From NCBI GenBank assembly GCA_944326915.1, contig CALVFT010000002.1, forward strand, positions 124,001 to 188,000: DNA of 64,000 bases, given 5' to 3'. This stretch comes from Candidatus Gastranaerophilales bacterium (GTDB lineage: Bacteria; Cyanobacteriota; Vampirovibrionia; Gastranaerophilales; Gastranaerophilaceae). Under the pieces are notes generated by a model. That model had not been told where the DNA came from and ran no database searches. It saw nothing but the letters and a program-made list of their open reading frames with translations. Each line of letters opens with the position of its first letter. The stretch's first letter is position 1. A program made the position numbers and the translations under genes. Of the stretch, positions 42,369 to 51,905 are shown one piece after another.

Positions 42369-43610
42369 ATGGGACAAACTTTAGCAGAAAAAATAATATC
42401 AAAACATACAAATAAATCTGTAAAAGCAGGAGAATTAGTTATTGCAAATGTTGATGTTACAGCAGTTCAAGATGGTACCGGACCGCTTACGGTGCAAGAA
42501 TTTAAAAAACTTGGACTACCAAAACTAAATAACCCTGAAAGAACTATTTTATTTATTGACCATGCTTCTCCTAGTCCTAGAAAAGAGTTATCCAATACCC
42601 ATACAGTCCTAAGGGATTTTTCAAAAGAATACGGAGCAGTTCTTTCTGATGTAGGAGCTGGAGTATGTCACCAAAGACTGGTTGAAACATTTGTCAACCC
42701 TGGAGAAATACTCGTTGGAGCTGATTCTCATACATGTACTTCAGGAGCTTTAGGAGCTTTTGCTACAGGCATGGGCTCAACAGACATAGCAGTTGCTATG
42801 GGACTTGGACAAACCTGGCTAAAAGTTCCTGGAACTTTTAAAATTGAAGTCACAGGTAAATTTAGACCAGGCATTACTTCTAAAGATTTAATGCTTCACT
42901 TAATCGGTCTTATTGGTGCAGATGGGGCTACATACAAAGCTCTTGAATTCTGCGGTGATACCATTGAAAATATGGAAATGTCCGAACGTTTTACGCTCGC
43001 CAATATGGCTGTAGAAGCAGGTGCAAAAGCCGGCTTATTTGAGTCCGACAATAAAACTAAAGAATTTCTTAAATCAAGAGGTCGTGAGGATAAATTTATC
43101 CCTCTAAAAGCTGATGAAGATGCTGTATATGAAAGGGTTATTAAGATTAATGCAGAAGACGTTCCTCATACAGTATCTTGTCCTCACACAGTAGATAATA
43201 CTAAAACGGTAGATGAATTGAAAAATATAAAAGTTGATCAAGTATTTGTCGGAACTTGCACAAACGGAAGAATTGAAGATTTAAGAATTGTAGAGAAAAT
43301 TCTTAAAGGTAAAAAAGTTCATAAAGATGTTAGAATGTTGATTTGTCCGGCATCTAAAGATGTTTACATTCAAGCATTGAAAGAAGGCTTAATCGAAACT
43401 TTTGTAGAAGCTAATGCAACAATTTTACCTCCTGGATGCGGACCTTGTGTCGGAGTACACGCTGGAACTCTTGCAGATGGTGAGGTATGTCTTGCAACAC
43501 AAAATAGAAACTTTCAAGGCCGAATGGGTAACACAAAAGGATTTATTTACCTTGCATCTCCATATGTAGCAGCATATACTGCTTTGAATGGATATATTAG
43601 TGCTGAATAA
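42369..43610 (+). CDS. leuC: 3-isopropylmalate dehydratase large subunit (LeuC, HACN type)
   Basis: The [4Fe-4S] large subunit that pairs with LeuD. Its 413 residues are typical of the HACN/archaeal-type subunit: FIDHASPSPRKELSNTH, HQRLVETFVNPGEILVGADS, CTSGALGAFATGMGSTD, and the cluster cysteines in VGTCTNGRIEDLR and PPGCGPCVG, followed by TQNRNFQGRMGN. All three cluster Cys are present. AAGGAG precedes the ATG. Homoaconitase activity is a less likely alternative. leuD is 35 kb away. Confidence 0.92.
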   Translation: MGQTLAEKIISKHTNKSVKAGELVIANVDVTAVQDGTGPLTVQEFKKLGLPKLNNPERTILFIDHASPSPRKELSNTHTVLRDFSKEYGAVLSDVGAGVCHQRLVETFVNPGEILVGADSHTCTSGALGAFATGMGSTDIAVAMGLGQTWLKVPGTFKIEVTGKFRPGITSKDLMLHLIGLIGADGATYKALEFCGDTIENMEMSERFTLANMAVEAGAKAGLFESDNKTKEFLKSRGREDKFIPLKADEDAVYERVIKINAEDVPHTVSCPHTVDNTKTVDELKNIKVDQVFVGTCTNGRIEDLRIVEKILKGKKVHKDVRMLICPASKDVYIQALKEGLIETFVEANATILPPGCGPCVGVHAGTLADGEVCLATQNRNFQGRMGNTKGFIYLASPYVAAYTALNGYISAE

Positions 43611-43640
43611 TAAAATATTTATTATTATATAAAAAAAAAT

Positions 43641-43705
43641 ATACTCTATCGATTATATATTAGAGTATAGACAATTATGCCTGCATATTCCTTAGTATAG
43701 ACAAT
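43641..43705. promoter_or_regulatory. Inverted and direct repeats upstream of the ECF sigma gene
   Basis: Two elements are visible. The inverted repeat ATACTCTA (43641-43648) / TAGAGTAT (43661-43668) spans 12 bases. The direct repeat AGTATAGACAAT occurs at 43664-43675 and 43694-43705, 30 bp apart, the second copy ending five bases before the ribosome binding site. It may be the site where the sigma factor or a regulator acts on its own operon. Confidence 0.5.
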
Positions 43706-43718
43706 AAGGAGATATAAT

Positions 43719-44318
43719 ATGTCTGGCAAATCTCAGTACAAAAAAATGTCTTTAGAAGAACTTGTAGTACTTTCACAGCAAAACGATTTTGTCGCTCTGG
43801 AAGAATTAATAAGACGTGAACAAAAAAATATTTTTGCAGCTTTTTCATATCTTTGCTCTAAAAATGAAAATGTTTCTGATCTTACACAAGAAGCACTTCT
43901 TAGAGTTGCAAAAAATATACATAACCTTAAAAATCCTAAAAATTTTAAAAGTTGGCTAAATCAAATTATTACCAACTTATTCTATGATGAACTTAGGAAA
44001 AATCAAAAAAAGCCCAATATAATATCAATTGATCACGAAGATAATGAAGAAATTCTAAATACACCAATAAAATTTCAATTATTAGATAAAAAATGTAAAC
44101 CACACGAAAAGTGTGTGTCTCAAGAACTTGGTAAAGTTATAAAAAATGCAATATTAGATCTTCCAGAGCAATTTAGAATTGTAATTATTCTACGGGAGCT
44201 GCAAGGTCTTTCTTATGAAGAAATTGCAGAAGCAACAAATACAACTATAGGAACAGTAAAATCAAGAATTGCAAGAGCAAGGGGAAAACTACAAGAAGGT
44301 CTAAAATCTTACATATAA
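43719..44318 (+). CDS. ECF-type RNA polymerase sigma factor
   Basis: A 199-residue sigma-70-family factor with only regions 2 and 4. Region 2 (about 35-100) shows NVSDLTQEALLRVAKNIHNL and the NPKNFKSWLNQIITNLFYDE helix. Region 4 (about 135-195) shows LPEQFRIVIILRELQGLSYE and EIAEATNTTIGTVKSRIARA. It should direct polymerase to stress or envelope genes. AAGGAGA precedes the ATG. It is followed after 10 bases by a zinc-finger anti-sigma gene, and repeats lie upstream. Confidence 0.94.
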   Translation: MSGKSQYKKMSLEELVVLSQQNDFVALEELIRREQKNIFAAFSYLCSKNENVSDLTQEALLRVAKNIHNLKNPKNFKSWLNQIITNLFYDELRKNQKKPNIISIDHEDNEEILNTPIKFQLLDKKCKPHEKCVSQELGKVIKNAILDLPEQFRIVIILRELQGLSYEEIAEATNTTIGTVKSRIARARGKLQEGLKSYI

Positions 44319-44328
44319 AGGAGTAAAA

Positions 44329-44886
44329 ATGCAATATCAATTAACATGTGAACAGGTAGGAGCTTTAATGGCTTTTTATATAGAAGATAAACTTAGTGAA
44401 AAATTATCAAAATATGTTGAACAACATCTAGAAGTCTGTCCTGCTTGCCGTGAAAAATACGAAACTATGAAAAAAATCATAAAAAAATACGCAGCAATCC
44501 AAAGAAATATAAACAAAGAACAAAATGCAGAAAATCAATCAATCTATATAACAAAACAATATGAAGAGTTTAAATCAAATCTTTCTGCTTATATTGACAA
44601 TGAATTAGATGATGATGAAAATATAAAAATAAAAAAAATAACAATATCAAATCCACTTGCAAGAAAAGATCTAGAAGAAATGTACACCTTCAAAAGACTT
44701 TTACATAATTCTTTTGAGAAAACAAAAAATGATTCAAAAGAAGATTATACAAAATGCATAATGAACAAACTACAAAATGATAATGCTAATTGTTACGAAA
44801 AAGAACCTATATTTGGAATTATAGCAATATTTAGCGCACTAATAATCTGCATAGTTGCAGGAATAATAGGAATATTATATCTTTAA
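44329..44886 (+). CDS. Zinc-finger anti-sigma factor with C-terminal membrane helix
   Basis: Expected to hold the preceding ECF sigma at the membrane. In 185 residues: an N-terminal zf-HC2/ZAS domain with C8 and HLEVCPACREK (HxxxCxxC, about 44-53), a second similar helical unit (about 83-125, SNLSAYIDNELDDDENIKIK) lacking the His/Cys site, and a C-terminal membrane helix (FGIIAIFSALIICIVAGIIG). GGAG precedes the ATG. Its last 12 bases overlap the convergent gene ending at 44875. Confidence 0.9.
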   Translation: MQYQLTCEQVGALMAFYIEDKLSEKLSKYVEQHLEVCPACREKYETMKKIIKKYAAIQRNINKEQNAENQSIYITKQYEEFKSNLSAYIDNELDDDENIKIKKITISNPLARKDLEEMYTFKRLLHNSFEKTKNDSKEDYTKCIMNKLQNDNANCYEKEPIFGIIAIFSALIICIVAGIIGILYL

Positions 44887-45549
44887 AGAACTACCAGAAT
44901 GATACTTAATAGATGCAATTTTCTGATAATCAAGCATAGAAATTCCTCTTACCTGAGGAGTTGAAGCTTTCCCATCATTAGCGTTTGGAGAATTTAGAGC
45001 TTGTTTCTGTTTTATCGCAGCATATTTATTTCTTGCAATTGGAGTGATTAAGTTACTTGATATAATTGATCCAATAAGTCCTGTAATTACTTCTGCACCA
45101 TTCTTAAATGGTTTAAACTTTCCTGCAATATCTGCATTGTAATTTGGGAGCTTTGTAATATCAAAGTTCCAATCTCCAGCATAAACTTTTCCTTTTACAC
45201 GACTTTGTCCTTTTTCAAGAATATGACCATTCTTTTTAAGTAACTCAGTAATCTCAGCAGTTCTCCATTTAGCTGTTTTGGTAAGTTTTGAACCAATATG
45301 TTTTACACCATTTGTAAACGTATAAAAAGATAATATATTTACCGCAGCATCAGCAACTTCCTGAGGAATTAAAAATACTTTTTGCTCAGATGAAATTTTA
45401 TCATTCAATAATACCGCACTGATTTGAGCAGCAGATGACAAAATCCAACCGATCACACCTGTATGCACAAGCATAGTACCTGGATTTTCACCATAATTTT
45501 TATAAATTGTTGATTTTGCACTATTCCACATTTTAGAAGGAGAAAACAT
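44875..45549 (-). CDS. Unrecognised membrane protein
   Basis: A 224-residue protein with several hydrophobic stretches (VHTGVIGWILSSAAQISAVL, DAAVNILSFYTFTNGV, and GLIGSIISSNLITPIA). Its ATG is the TAATG overlap with the upstream gene at 45549, so the two are translated together. The Lys-rich loops and the C-terminal SYTH-like polar tail give no family clue. I see no characterised domain. Sequence style matches the membrane proteins at 45549-46112 and 57997-61326. Confidence 0.65.
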   Translation of the reverse strand: MFSPSKMWNSAKSTIYKNYGENPGTMLVHTGVIGWILSSAAQISAVLLNDKISSEQKVFLIPQEVADAAVNILSFYTFTNGVKHIGSKLTKTAKWRTAEITELLKKNGHILEKGQSRVKGKVYAGDWNFDITKLPNYNADIAGKFKPFKNGAEVITGLIGSIISSNLITPIARNKYAAIKQKQALNSPNANDGKASTPQVRGISMLDYQKIASIKYHSGSSLKI

Positions 45550-46112
45550 TATTTAATTTCTCCTTTCTCTTGCTGATATTTTATAAGTTTATTAGTTAAA
45601 AATTTTGTTAAAGGAGCATCTATTGCAAAATTTGTAAATAACATCACAACTAAAGAGACAATAGTCCCCATAGCATTCCTGTATTGAGCAAATGCATCTT
45701 TATTAGCCGGATCAAGATTTTTAGGCGTAAATAATTGTCTTAACTTTTTTTGCATTGGTGATGCATTTTTAGGTATTTCCGCAAGTGTTTTAGATGTGGC
45801 AGCAATTCCCTTGATACAAGCGTACCTTACAGCATAACCTGTCAATGTTCCGGCAACAATTTTTGCAATAGTTCTTGCAACAGAAACTTTTCGTGTTTTT
45901 TCATCAACAGCTTTATTATGATAGTCAATAAAAGGCTGCATAAATATAGCAGTGGCACCCATAACAACACGCTGTTGTGGAGATGACCATTTTCTACCGA
46001 TATAAGCAACTGAATCAATGATTTTATCTTTTTTAACCTCCATTGAAGGTAAACGATTATACATTGATTTTATTGGAGTAATAATTGGTTTAAAAAAGCT
46101 TATACCTGACAT
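45549..46112 (-). CDS. Unrecognised membrane protein
   Basis: A 187-residue protein with hydrophobic segments (VVMGATAIFMQPFIDY, IVAGTLTGYAVRYACIKGIA, IVSLVVMLFTNFAIDAPL). The MQPFIDYHNKAV piece recalls SVQPLNMYMTKK and SAQPINRWITRK in the two large proteins at 57997-61326, so it may be a compact relative. The ATG at 46112 is preferred; GGTGGA lies just before it, and a GTG 12 bases upstream is the alternative. It overlaps the next gene by the TAATG junction. Confidence 0.65.
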   Translation of the reverse strand: MSGISFFKPIITPIKSMYNRLPSMEVKKDKIIDSVAYIGRKWSSPQQRVVMGATAIFMQPFIDYHNKAVDEKTRKVSVARTIAKIVAGTLTGYAVRYACIKGIAATSKTLAEIPKNASPMQKKLRQLFTPKNLDPANKDAFAQYRNAMGTIVSLVVMLFTNFAIDAPLTKFLTNKLIKYQQEKGEIK

Positions 46113-46243
46113 ATTTCCACCCACAAAAGTAAAGTCTGTAAAGCTCTAAAATTGCTATAACATCGATACAATTTAATAAATATTTACAAACCTAATCAGC
46201 TTTTGTATTGTACTACAGGTATAGTTTTTTGTAAATAGGGAAA

Positions 46244-47479
46244 CTACAATTTAGCACCCTTAGGTACGACTGTTACCCCGCCTTCTGAAACATGGAAACC
46301 TCGACTTAAATCTTCCTCACGGTCAAAGCCTATTCTTGTATTAGGAGGTATCACAACATTCTTGTCAATAATAGCCTTTCTAATTTGAGAATAACGTCCT
46401 ATATCTACATTCTCCATAATAATGCTATCAGTAACTTGAGAATAACTGTTAATTCTAACCTTTGGAGAAAGCACACATCTCGAAAGTCCTCCACCTGAGA
46501 CTATACAACCTTCTGAAACCATAGAGTTAGTAGCCATACCAACTCTATCTCCTTCTTCCCATACAAATTTGGCAGGAGGATAGTTATGATTGTAAGTCCT
46601 TAACGGCCATTCCTTTGAATACAAATTTAATTCAGGATTATAATTCAATAGATCCATATTTGCTTGCCAATATGCATCAATACTTCCAACATCTCTCCAG
46701 TATCCACGTTCTGTATCTGTCATTCCTGGAAAAGTATTGTTAGCAAAATTGTATATAAAAATCCTTTTACCTTCATTTAAAAGCATAGGAATAACATTTT
46801 TCCCAAAATCATGACTTGATTCTTGAATCTGTTCATCACGATCTAGTGCATCTAACAAGGCTGCTTTATTAAAAATATAATTGCCCATAGAAGCAAGACA
46901 CATATTCGGATTCCCAGGAATTGATTTTGGTCTATCTTTTGGCTTTTCAACAAAATTTATCAAACGCCAATCATCATCTACCTCAATAATTCCAAATTCA
47001 TGAGCCTCTTCTATTGGAATAGGAATTGCAGAAATGGATAAATCAGCACCTTTTTCTTTGTGAAAATCCAACATCTGTGAAACGTCCATTTTATAAATGT
47101 GATCGCCTCCAAAAATACAAACATAATCAGGATCTTCGTCAGTTATATGAAAAACATTTTGATAAATAGCATCAGCAGTTCCACGATACCAATCCTGACC
47201 TGTTCTCATCTGCGCAGGAGCTAAATCAACATATTGATTTAAAAATGGAGATAGCGCCCAACCTCTTGTTATATGCTTATTTAATGAATCTGATTTGTAT
47301 TGAGTTAAAACTTTAATCTTATAAAAACCTGAATTTATAAAATTATTCAACACGAAATCAATAATTCTGTATCTGCCACCAAAAGGTACTGCAGGTTTAG
47401 CCCTTTCCTTGGTTAAGGGTAACAATCTTTTCCCCTCTCCACCCGCTAAAATCATAACCAATGCATCATCTATTGACAT
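46244..47479 (-). CDS. glgC: Glucose-1-phosphate adenylyltransferase (ADP-glucose pyrophosphorylase)
   Basis: Makes ADP-glucose for glycogen synthesis. In 411 residues: [20 protein letters not shown] with the nucleotide-binding glycine loop and catalytic Lys, [33 protein letters not shown] and [10 protein letters not shown] with the sugar-phosphate Lys, then a C-terminal left-handed beta helix with imperfect hexapeptide repeats. The ATG at 47479 ([14 protein letters not shown]) fits the family; an earlier start would add 34 hydrophobic residues. It lies downstream of purN on the same strand. Confidence 0.94.
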   Translation of the reverse strand: MSIDDALVMILAGGEGKRLLPLTKERAKPAVPFGGRYRIIDFVLNNFINSGFYKIKVLTQYKSDSLNKHITRGWALSPFLNQYVDLAPAQMRTGQDWYRGTADAIYQNVFHITDEDPDYVCIFGGDHIYKMDVSQMLDFHKEKGADLSISAIPIPIEEAHEFGIIEVDDDWRLINFVEKPKDRPKSIPGNPNMCLASMGNYIFNKAALLDALDRDEQIQESSHDFGKNVIPMLLNEGKRIFIYNFANNTFPGMTDTERGYWRDVGSIDAYWQANMDLLNYNPELNLYSKEWPLRTYNHNYPPAKFVWEEGDRVGMATNSMVSEGCIVSGGGLSRCVLSPKVRINSYSQVTDSIIMENVDIGRYSQIRKAIIDKNVVIPPNTRIGFDREEDLSRGFHVSEGGVTVVPKGAKL

Positions 47480-47564
47480 ATCCAAAATCCTTTTCAAACT
47501 ATTTCTTGTTAAATTATAAAATATTTTAGCTATACATGCAAAAATAAAATAAAATTTAACAAAC

Positions 47565-48164
47565 TTAATTACATCTGCCACAGCCTCCGCAACTAGAAGA
47601 ATTAGAACAATTAGAACTTAGCAAGTCTTGAAAATCAAAAACTTCATCTTTAAGAATTTTATCAATTACTATAGGGTATAATAAGTCTTCTAATTGGTGT
47701 ATTTCTTTTTCATATTCATCAAAATGTGTTAAATTTCCAATAAGAACCGGATATTGTGCAATTATTTTACCACCGTCTAAATCCTCATTTACCCAATGTA
47801 CAGTAACACCTGAGACCTTGACACCAGATGAAAATGCACGGTTTATAGCATCCGGACCTTTAAAAGCAGGCAATAAAGAAGGATGTACATGAATAAATTT
47901 ACCTAATTCTAATACGTTATTTTGCAATTGTCTTCTATAATCTGATAAAGCTATTAAATTAAAATCATGAGATGAAAAATACTCAAAATTCATTTCATAT
48001 GGAAGATATTTATAGCTCACACCTAGCTCTTTTGCTTTATACAAAAAGTCAGAATTTTCTATATCTGACAATGCTGTAATTTCAACATCCTTTTGTTTGA
48101 AATAATTATAAATTGCTTCCAAATTTTGCCCACTTGCTGAGCCTAAAATTGCAATTCTAAACAT
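47565..48164 (-). CDS. purN: GAR-transformylase-like (PurN) protein with C-terminal cysteine tail
   Basis: Resembles phosphoribosylglycinamide formyltransferase, which adds the formyl group to GAR in purine synthesis. Seen in 199 residues: [13 protein letters not shown], the catalytic block [13 protein letters not shown] with His94 and, at the position of the usual Asn, His92, and [16 protein letters not shown] with the catalytic Asp130. Two oddities: the Asn-to-His change, and a terminal tail with C186, C192, C195 and C198 (C-x5-CxxCxxC), which classical PurN lacks. It may be an altered GART or a related formyltransferase. GGAG precedes the ATG. Confidence 0.75.
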   Translation of the reverse strand: MFRIAILGSASGQNLEAIYNYFKQKDVEITALSDIENSDFLYKAKELGVSYKYLPYEMNFEYFSSHDFNLIALSDYRRQLQNNVLELGKFIHVHPSLLPAFKGPDAINRAFSSGVKVSGVTVHWVNEDLDGGKIIAQYPVLIGNLTHFDEYEKEIHQLEDLLYPIVIDKILKDEVFDFQDLLSSNCSNSSSCGGCGRCN

Positions 48165-48233
48165 ACCACTCCTCCTGCTTTATATTTTATAACAAAATGT
48201 GAAAAAAATCTATGTTTATCGTTTAATACAAAT

Positions 48234-48584
48234 ATGAAAGTAAATAATATAAATAAAACATCATTTGGAAATTTAACTAAAACAAGAGAATTAATGGAAA
48301 CTGTACTACAAAAAAACTTTCAAAGTGAAGGAATAGACTCTGTAGTAAATGTTGTAAAATCTGTGTATCCAAACCAAAAACCAATAGGTAGATATAGAGG
48401 ATATAAATATTACGCAGGTCAAATTAAAGAACTTGTTAATTCTCAATATCCACAACTTAGCAAAGATATAAGTACAATATCAGAACATATAAAAGAAAAT
48501 CCTAAAATATCAAAAAAAGAACTATCAGATTTTGTAGAACCTTATATTCAAAAATATGGTGAAACGATTGATATAAAAGCATAA
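48234..48584 (+). CDS. Unrecognised small helical protein
   Basis: A 116-residue, mostly helical, basic protein without signal peptide or membrane helix. The opening MKVNNINKTSFGN resembles the polar-then-F(K/G)G start of the large proteins at 57997-61326 (PNFKGAYE, PAFKGVVD), suggesting a shared N-terminal motif, though it is short. The rest shows no family I know. There is no strong ribosome binding site. A perfect terminator follows at 48583. Confidence 0.6.
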   Translation: MKVNNINKTSFGNLTKTRELMETVLQKNFQSEGIDSVVNVVKSVYPNQKPIGRYRGYKYYAGQIKELVNSQYPQLSKDISTISEHIKENPKISKKELSDFVEPYIQKYGETIDIKA

Positions 48585-48615
48585 AAGAGCTTCTTTTTTC
48601 GAAGCTCTTTTATTT
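48583..48615. terminator. Bidirectional terminator between the 48234 gene and oadB
   Basis: A perfect 11-bp stem (AAAAGAGCTTC, 48583-48593, with GAAGCTCTTTT, 48601-48611), a 7-nt loop and A-/T-rich flanks. Confidence 0.93.
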
Positions 48616-48639
48616 ATAAAAAATTTATTATCGTTACGC

Positions 48640-49815
48640 CTATTTACAAAGAGCAAGTAAAATACCAGCTGCTACAGCAGACCCGATAACACCTGCTACA
48701 TTTGGTCCCATAGCGTGCATTAACAAGAAGTTTTGAGGATTAGCTTCCAAACCGACTTTATTCGACACTCTTGCAGCCATAGGAACAGCTGATACACCTG
48801 CAGAACCAATAAGCGGATTGATTTTATTTTTGGAGAATAAATTCATAAATTTAGCAAATAAAACACCCGCCCCTGTTGCAAATGAAAATGCAAGAATTCC
48901 TAATAATAAAATAAATAAAGTTTGAACTGTTAAAAATTGATCTGCAGATAATTTTGATCCAACAGATAGCCCTAAGAATATCGTTGTAATATTAATTAAA
49001 GCATTCTGCATCGTATCTGAAAGTCTATCTACAACACCACATTCTTTACACAAATTACCAAAAGTTAAAGCACCGATCAATGGACATGCATCTGGTAAAA
49101 ATATTATGCATAAAAATAAAACAACTAAAGGAAATACAATTTTTTCTCTTTTTGAAACTTCTCTAAGTTGTTTCATTTCAATTTGTCTTTCCTCTTTAGT
49201 TGTAAGAAGTTTCATTATAGGAGGTTGAATTACAGGAACTAAAGCCATATAAGAGTATGCGGCAACCGCGATTGCTCCCAATAATTCTGGAGCAAGTTTA
49301 GTTGTAACATATATTGATGTCGGTCCATCAGCACCACCAATGATACCAATTGCACCAGCTTGAGGCAAAGTGAATCCAAAAACACAAAATGCAAGTAACA
49401 ATGCTCCAAAAATACCAAATTGAGCTGCACCACCTAATAAAGCAGTTTTAGGATTTGCAATTAACGGACCAAAATCAGTCATAGCTCCGACACCCATAAA
49501 GATTATTAGCGGGAATAATCCACTATGAATTCCTATTTCATAAATAATTCCTAAAAATCCATGCGGTCCTGCAATATCAGCAACCGGAATATTAGACAAC
49601 AACCCTCCAAATGCAATCGGAACAAGTAATAAAGGTTCGTACTGTTTTTTTATACCTAACCATAATAAAAACAAACAAATAATAAGCATAATAGGCGAAC
49701 CAAACTGATGCAAAAACTGTTCAAATCCATTTGTAATGTTCGGATCCACCGGCTGAACAAAATTCGCAATCCCTGTTGACTGCCATAATTTTATTAAACT
49801 TTCTGCTAAATTCAT
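48640..49815 (-). CDS. oadB: Sodium-pumping decarboxylase beta subunit (OadB)
   Basis: The integral membrane subunit that decarboxylates carboxybiotin and exports Na+. Its 391 residues form about nine or more membrane segments with the hallmark [35 protein letters not shown] and the late [16 protein letters not shown] and [17 protein letters not shown]. The Asp in ADGPTS is the proposed sodium-site residue. It is the last gene of birA-oadG-oadA-oadB, with 32 bases between the oadA stop and its start. Confidence 0.96.
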   Translation of the reverse strand: MNLAESLIKLWQSTGIANFVQPVDPNITNGFEQFLHQFGSPIMLIICLFLLWLGIKKQYEPLLLVPIAFGGLLSNIPVADIAGPHGFLGIIYEIGIHSGLFPLIIFMGVGAMTDFGPLIANPKTALLGGAAQFGIFGALLLAFCVFGFTLPQAGAIGIIGGADGPTSIYVTTKLAPELLGAIAVAAYSYMALVPVIQPPIMKLLTTKEERQIEMKQLREVSKREKIVFPLVVLFLCIIFLPDACPLIGALTFGNLCKECGVVDRLSDTMQNALINITTIFLGLSVGSKLSADQFLTVQTLFILLLGILAFSFATGAGVLFAKFMNLFSKNKINPLIGSAGVSAVPMAARVSNKVGLEANPQNFLLMHAMGPNVAGVIGSAVAAGILLALCK

Positions 49816-49847
49816 ATCTTCTTTCCTTTTTAAATTTCAATTAACAA

Positions 49848-51632
49848 TTATCCAATAACAACAATTGTATCACCGGTTTTAACTTTTCCACCGACTTCAA
49901 TTTCAATTTCTTTTACAACGCCAGCTTTTGGTGATTTAATTTCAGTTTCCATTTTCATTGACTCAACTACCGCAATCACATCACCTTCTGCTATAGAGTC
50001 TCCTTCTGAAACTAAAACTTTTAACACTACCCCAGGTAATGCAGCATTTACAGGAATTCCTTCTCCTGAATTTACACTGTGCTCAATACCAGATTTAACT
50101 GAGAACTCATAATCTTTTCCATTAACTTTAGCATTTTGCCCATCAAGAGTAATTGCAAACTTTTTACCATTTACAGTCACTGTATATTCATTAGTACCTT
50201 TATCAACAGATGGAGTTGTATCATTCTTTTCACATTTTCTAACCCCAATTGTTCCCTTACCTTGCAAGAATAAAATACCTTTTTCTTTACAAGCAGCTGA
50301 AATAAATATATTTTCATCATTAACAGGCAATCCTGCTTCTTCTAGACGTTTTTTAGCAGGTTCTATACCTTTTGCAGGATCCTTATCATTTAGATCTACA
50401 ACTTTTTCACTTGTTGGCTGAAGATTTAACTGTTCTGATGCTATTTTTACAACATCAGCATCCGGTTCACACGGAGTTTTTCCAAAGTAACCCAAAACCA
50501 TTTCTCCATATCCTTCTGCAATTTTTTGCCAAGGGCCATGAATTACATTGTTAAAAGCTTGTTGAAAATAAAACTGAGATACCGGAGTCACTGATGTACC
50601 AAAACCGCCTTTTTCGACAACTTCTTTCATTGCAGCTACAATTTCAGGATATTTATCCATCAAATTGTTATCACGTAACATTTGTGTATTAGCGGTCAAT
50701 GCTCCGCCAGGGAGCGGAGATTGAATAATCATAGGATTTACTGCTAAAGCTTCAGGTGGTAAGAAATAATCTTTCATGCATTCTTTAAATATTTCTTCAG
50801 TTTCAAGAATTTTTTCTACATCAATTCCTAAGTCATAATCAGTTCCCTTAAGTGCGTGCCACATAGATACAATATCAGGCTGAGCAGTACCGCCTGATAC
50901 CGGCTTCATAGCCAAATCAATACCATCAGCGCCACCGTCCAATGCAGCTAGATAAGCAGCAAGACCTGTACCAGCTGTCTCATGAGAATGGAATCTGATA
51001 TGAGCGTCAGAACCTAATATTTCACGGGTACGCTTTATTGTTTCATAGACCTTTCTAGGATTAGAAGTACCAGAAGCATCTTTAAATGCTAAACTATCAA
51101 AAGGAATTCCAGCATCTAAAATATTTCTTAAAACTTGAATATAAAATTCAACATCATGAGCCCCACTACATCCTATAGGTAGTTCCATCATTGTTATTGT
51201 TACTTCATGATTAAGACCATTATCTTTAATGCATTGAGCAGAATAAATTAGGTTATTTACATCATTTAATGCATCAAAGTTTCTTACAGTAGTAACCCCA
51301 TGCTTTTTAAACATCTTAGCATGTAAATTAATTATATCTCTAGGCTGAGAATCCAGTCCTACAACATTTACCCCACGTGCTAACGATTGCAAATTGATAT
51401 CAGGTCCTACTGCCTCCCTTATTTTGTCCATAGTATCAAATGCATTTTCATTACAATAGAAAATCGGAGATTGGAACCTTGCTCCACCTGCTACTTCAAA
51501 ATGCTTTATTCCAGCATTCACTGCAGCCTGAAGCGCAGGAATGAAATCATCTACAAAAACTCTCGCCCCATAAACTGATTGGAAACCGTCTCTAAAAGAA
51601 GTATCCATGACCTTAATCAATTTTTTAGTCAT
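49848..51632 (-). CDS. oadA: Oxaloacetate decarboxylase alpha subunit (carboxyltransferase with biotin domain)
   Basis: Transfers CO2 from oxaloacetate to biotin. In 594 residues: an HMGL-like carboxyltransferase TIM barrel (MDTSFRDGFQSVYGARV at the start; the metal residues in HSHETAGTGLA), the conserved PLPGGALTANTQM block, and a C-terminal biotinyl domain with VVESMKMETEI, whose Lys is biotinylated. Pyruvate carboxylase B-type and methylmalonyl-CoA decarboxylase alpha are possible alternatives, but the order oadG-oadA-oadB favours oxaloacetate. A good AAGGA precedes the ATG. Confidence 0.94.
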   Translation of the reverse strand: MTKKLIKVMDTSFRDGFQSVYGARVFVDDFIPALQAAVNAGIKHFEVAGGARFQSPIFYCNENAFDTMDKIREAVGPDINLQSLARGVNVVGLDSQPRDIINLHAKMFKKHGVTTVRNFDALNDVNNLIYSAQCIKDNGLNHEVTITMMELPIGCSGAHDVEFYIQVLRNILDAGIPFDSLAFKDASGTSNPRKVYETIKRTREILGSDAHIRFHSHETAGTGLAAYLAALDGGADGIDLAMKPVSGGTAQPDIVSMWHALKGTDYDLGIDVEKILETEEIFKECMKDYFLPPEALAVNPMIIQSPLPGGALTANTQMLRDNNLMDKYPEIVAAMKEVVEKGGFGTSVTPVSQFYFQQAFNNVIHGPWQKIAEGYGEMVLGYFGKTPCEPDADVVKIASEQLNLQPTSEKVVDLNDKDPAKGIEPAKKRLEEAGLPVNDENIFISAACKEKGILFLQGKGTIGVRKCEKNDTTPSVDKGTNEYTVTVNGKKFAITLDGQNAKVNGKDYEFSVKSGIEHSVNSGEGIPVNAALPGVVLKVLVSEGDSIAEGDVIAVVESMKMETEIKSPKAGVVKEIEIEVGGKVKTGDTIVVIG

Positions 51633-51671
51633 AATCGTAATCCTTTCTATAAAACAAAATATTAATAAACA

Positions 51672-51905
51672 CTATTTTTTTGAAACAATAGCAGCTAAAG
51701 CTACTGCAATTAAATCATCTTCTGAAGAAGCAACTTTTTTAGATTTTCGTTCAACAACTTCTACAGCTTCAGGAAAAATTTTATTCAAATATCCAACAAC
51801 CATGGACATAACATACATAGCTCCGACCAATATACACAAAAAGGCCAAAACAAATCCCATTCCAAGGACTAAAAGCTCAAGACCTATTAACAAATTTTCA
51901 CTCAT
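51672..51905 (-). CDS. oadG: Decarboxylase gamma subunit (OadG)
   Basis: A 77-residue single-pass membrane protein (helix about 10-32, LVLGMGFVLAFLCILVGAMY) with a charged C-terminal part. In the family it anchors alpha to beta and binds zinc through a C-terminal His-rich stretch. I see no His-rich tail here. It lies between birA and oadA and overlaps birA by four bases (ATGA). Confidence 0.85.
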   Translation of the reverse strand: MSENLLIGLELLVLGMGFVLAFLCILVGAMYVMSMVVGYLNKIFPEAVEVVERKSKKVASSEDDLIAVALAAIVSKK

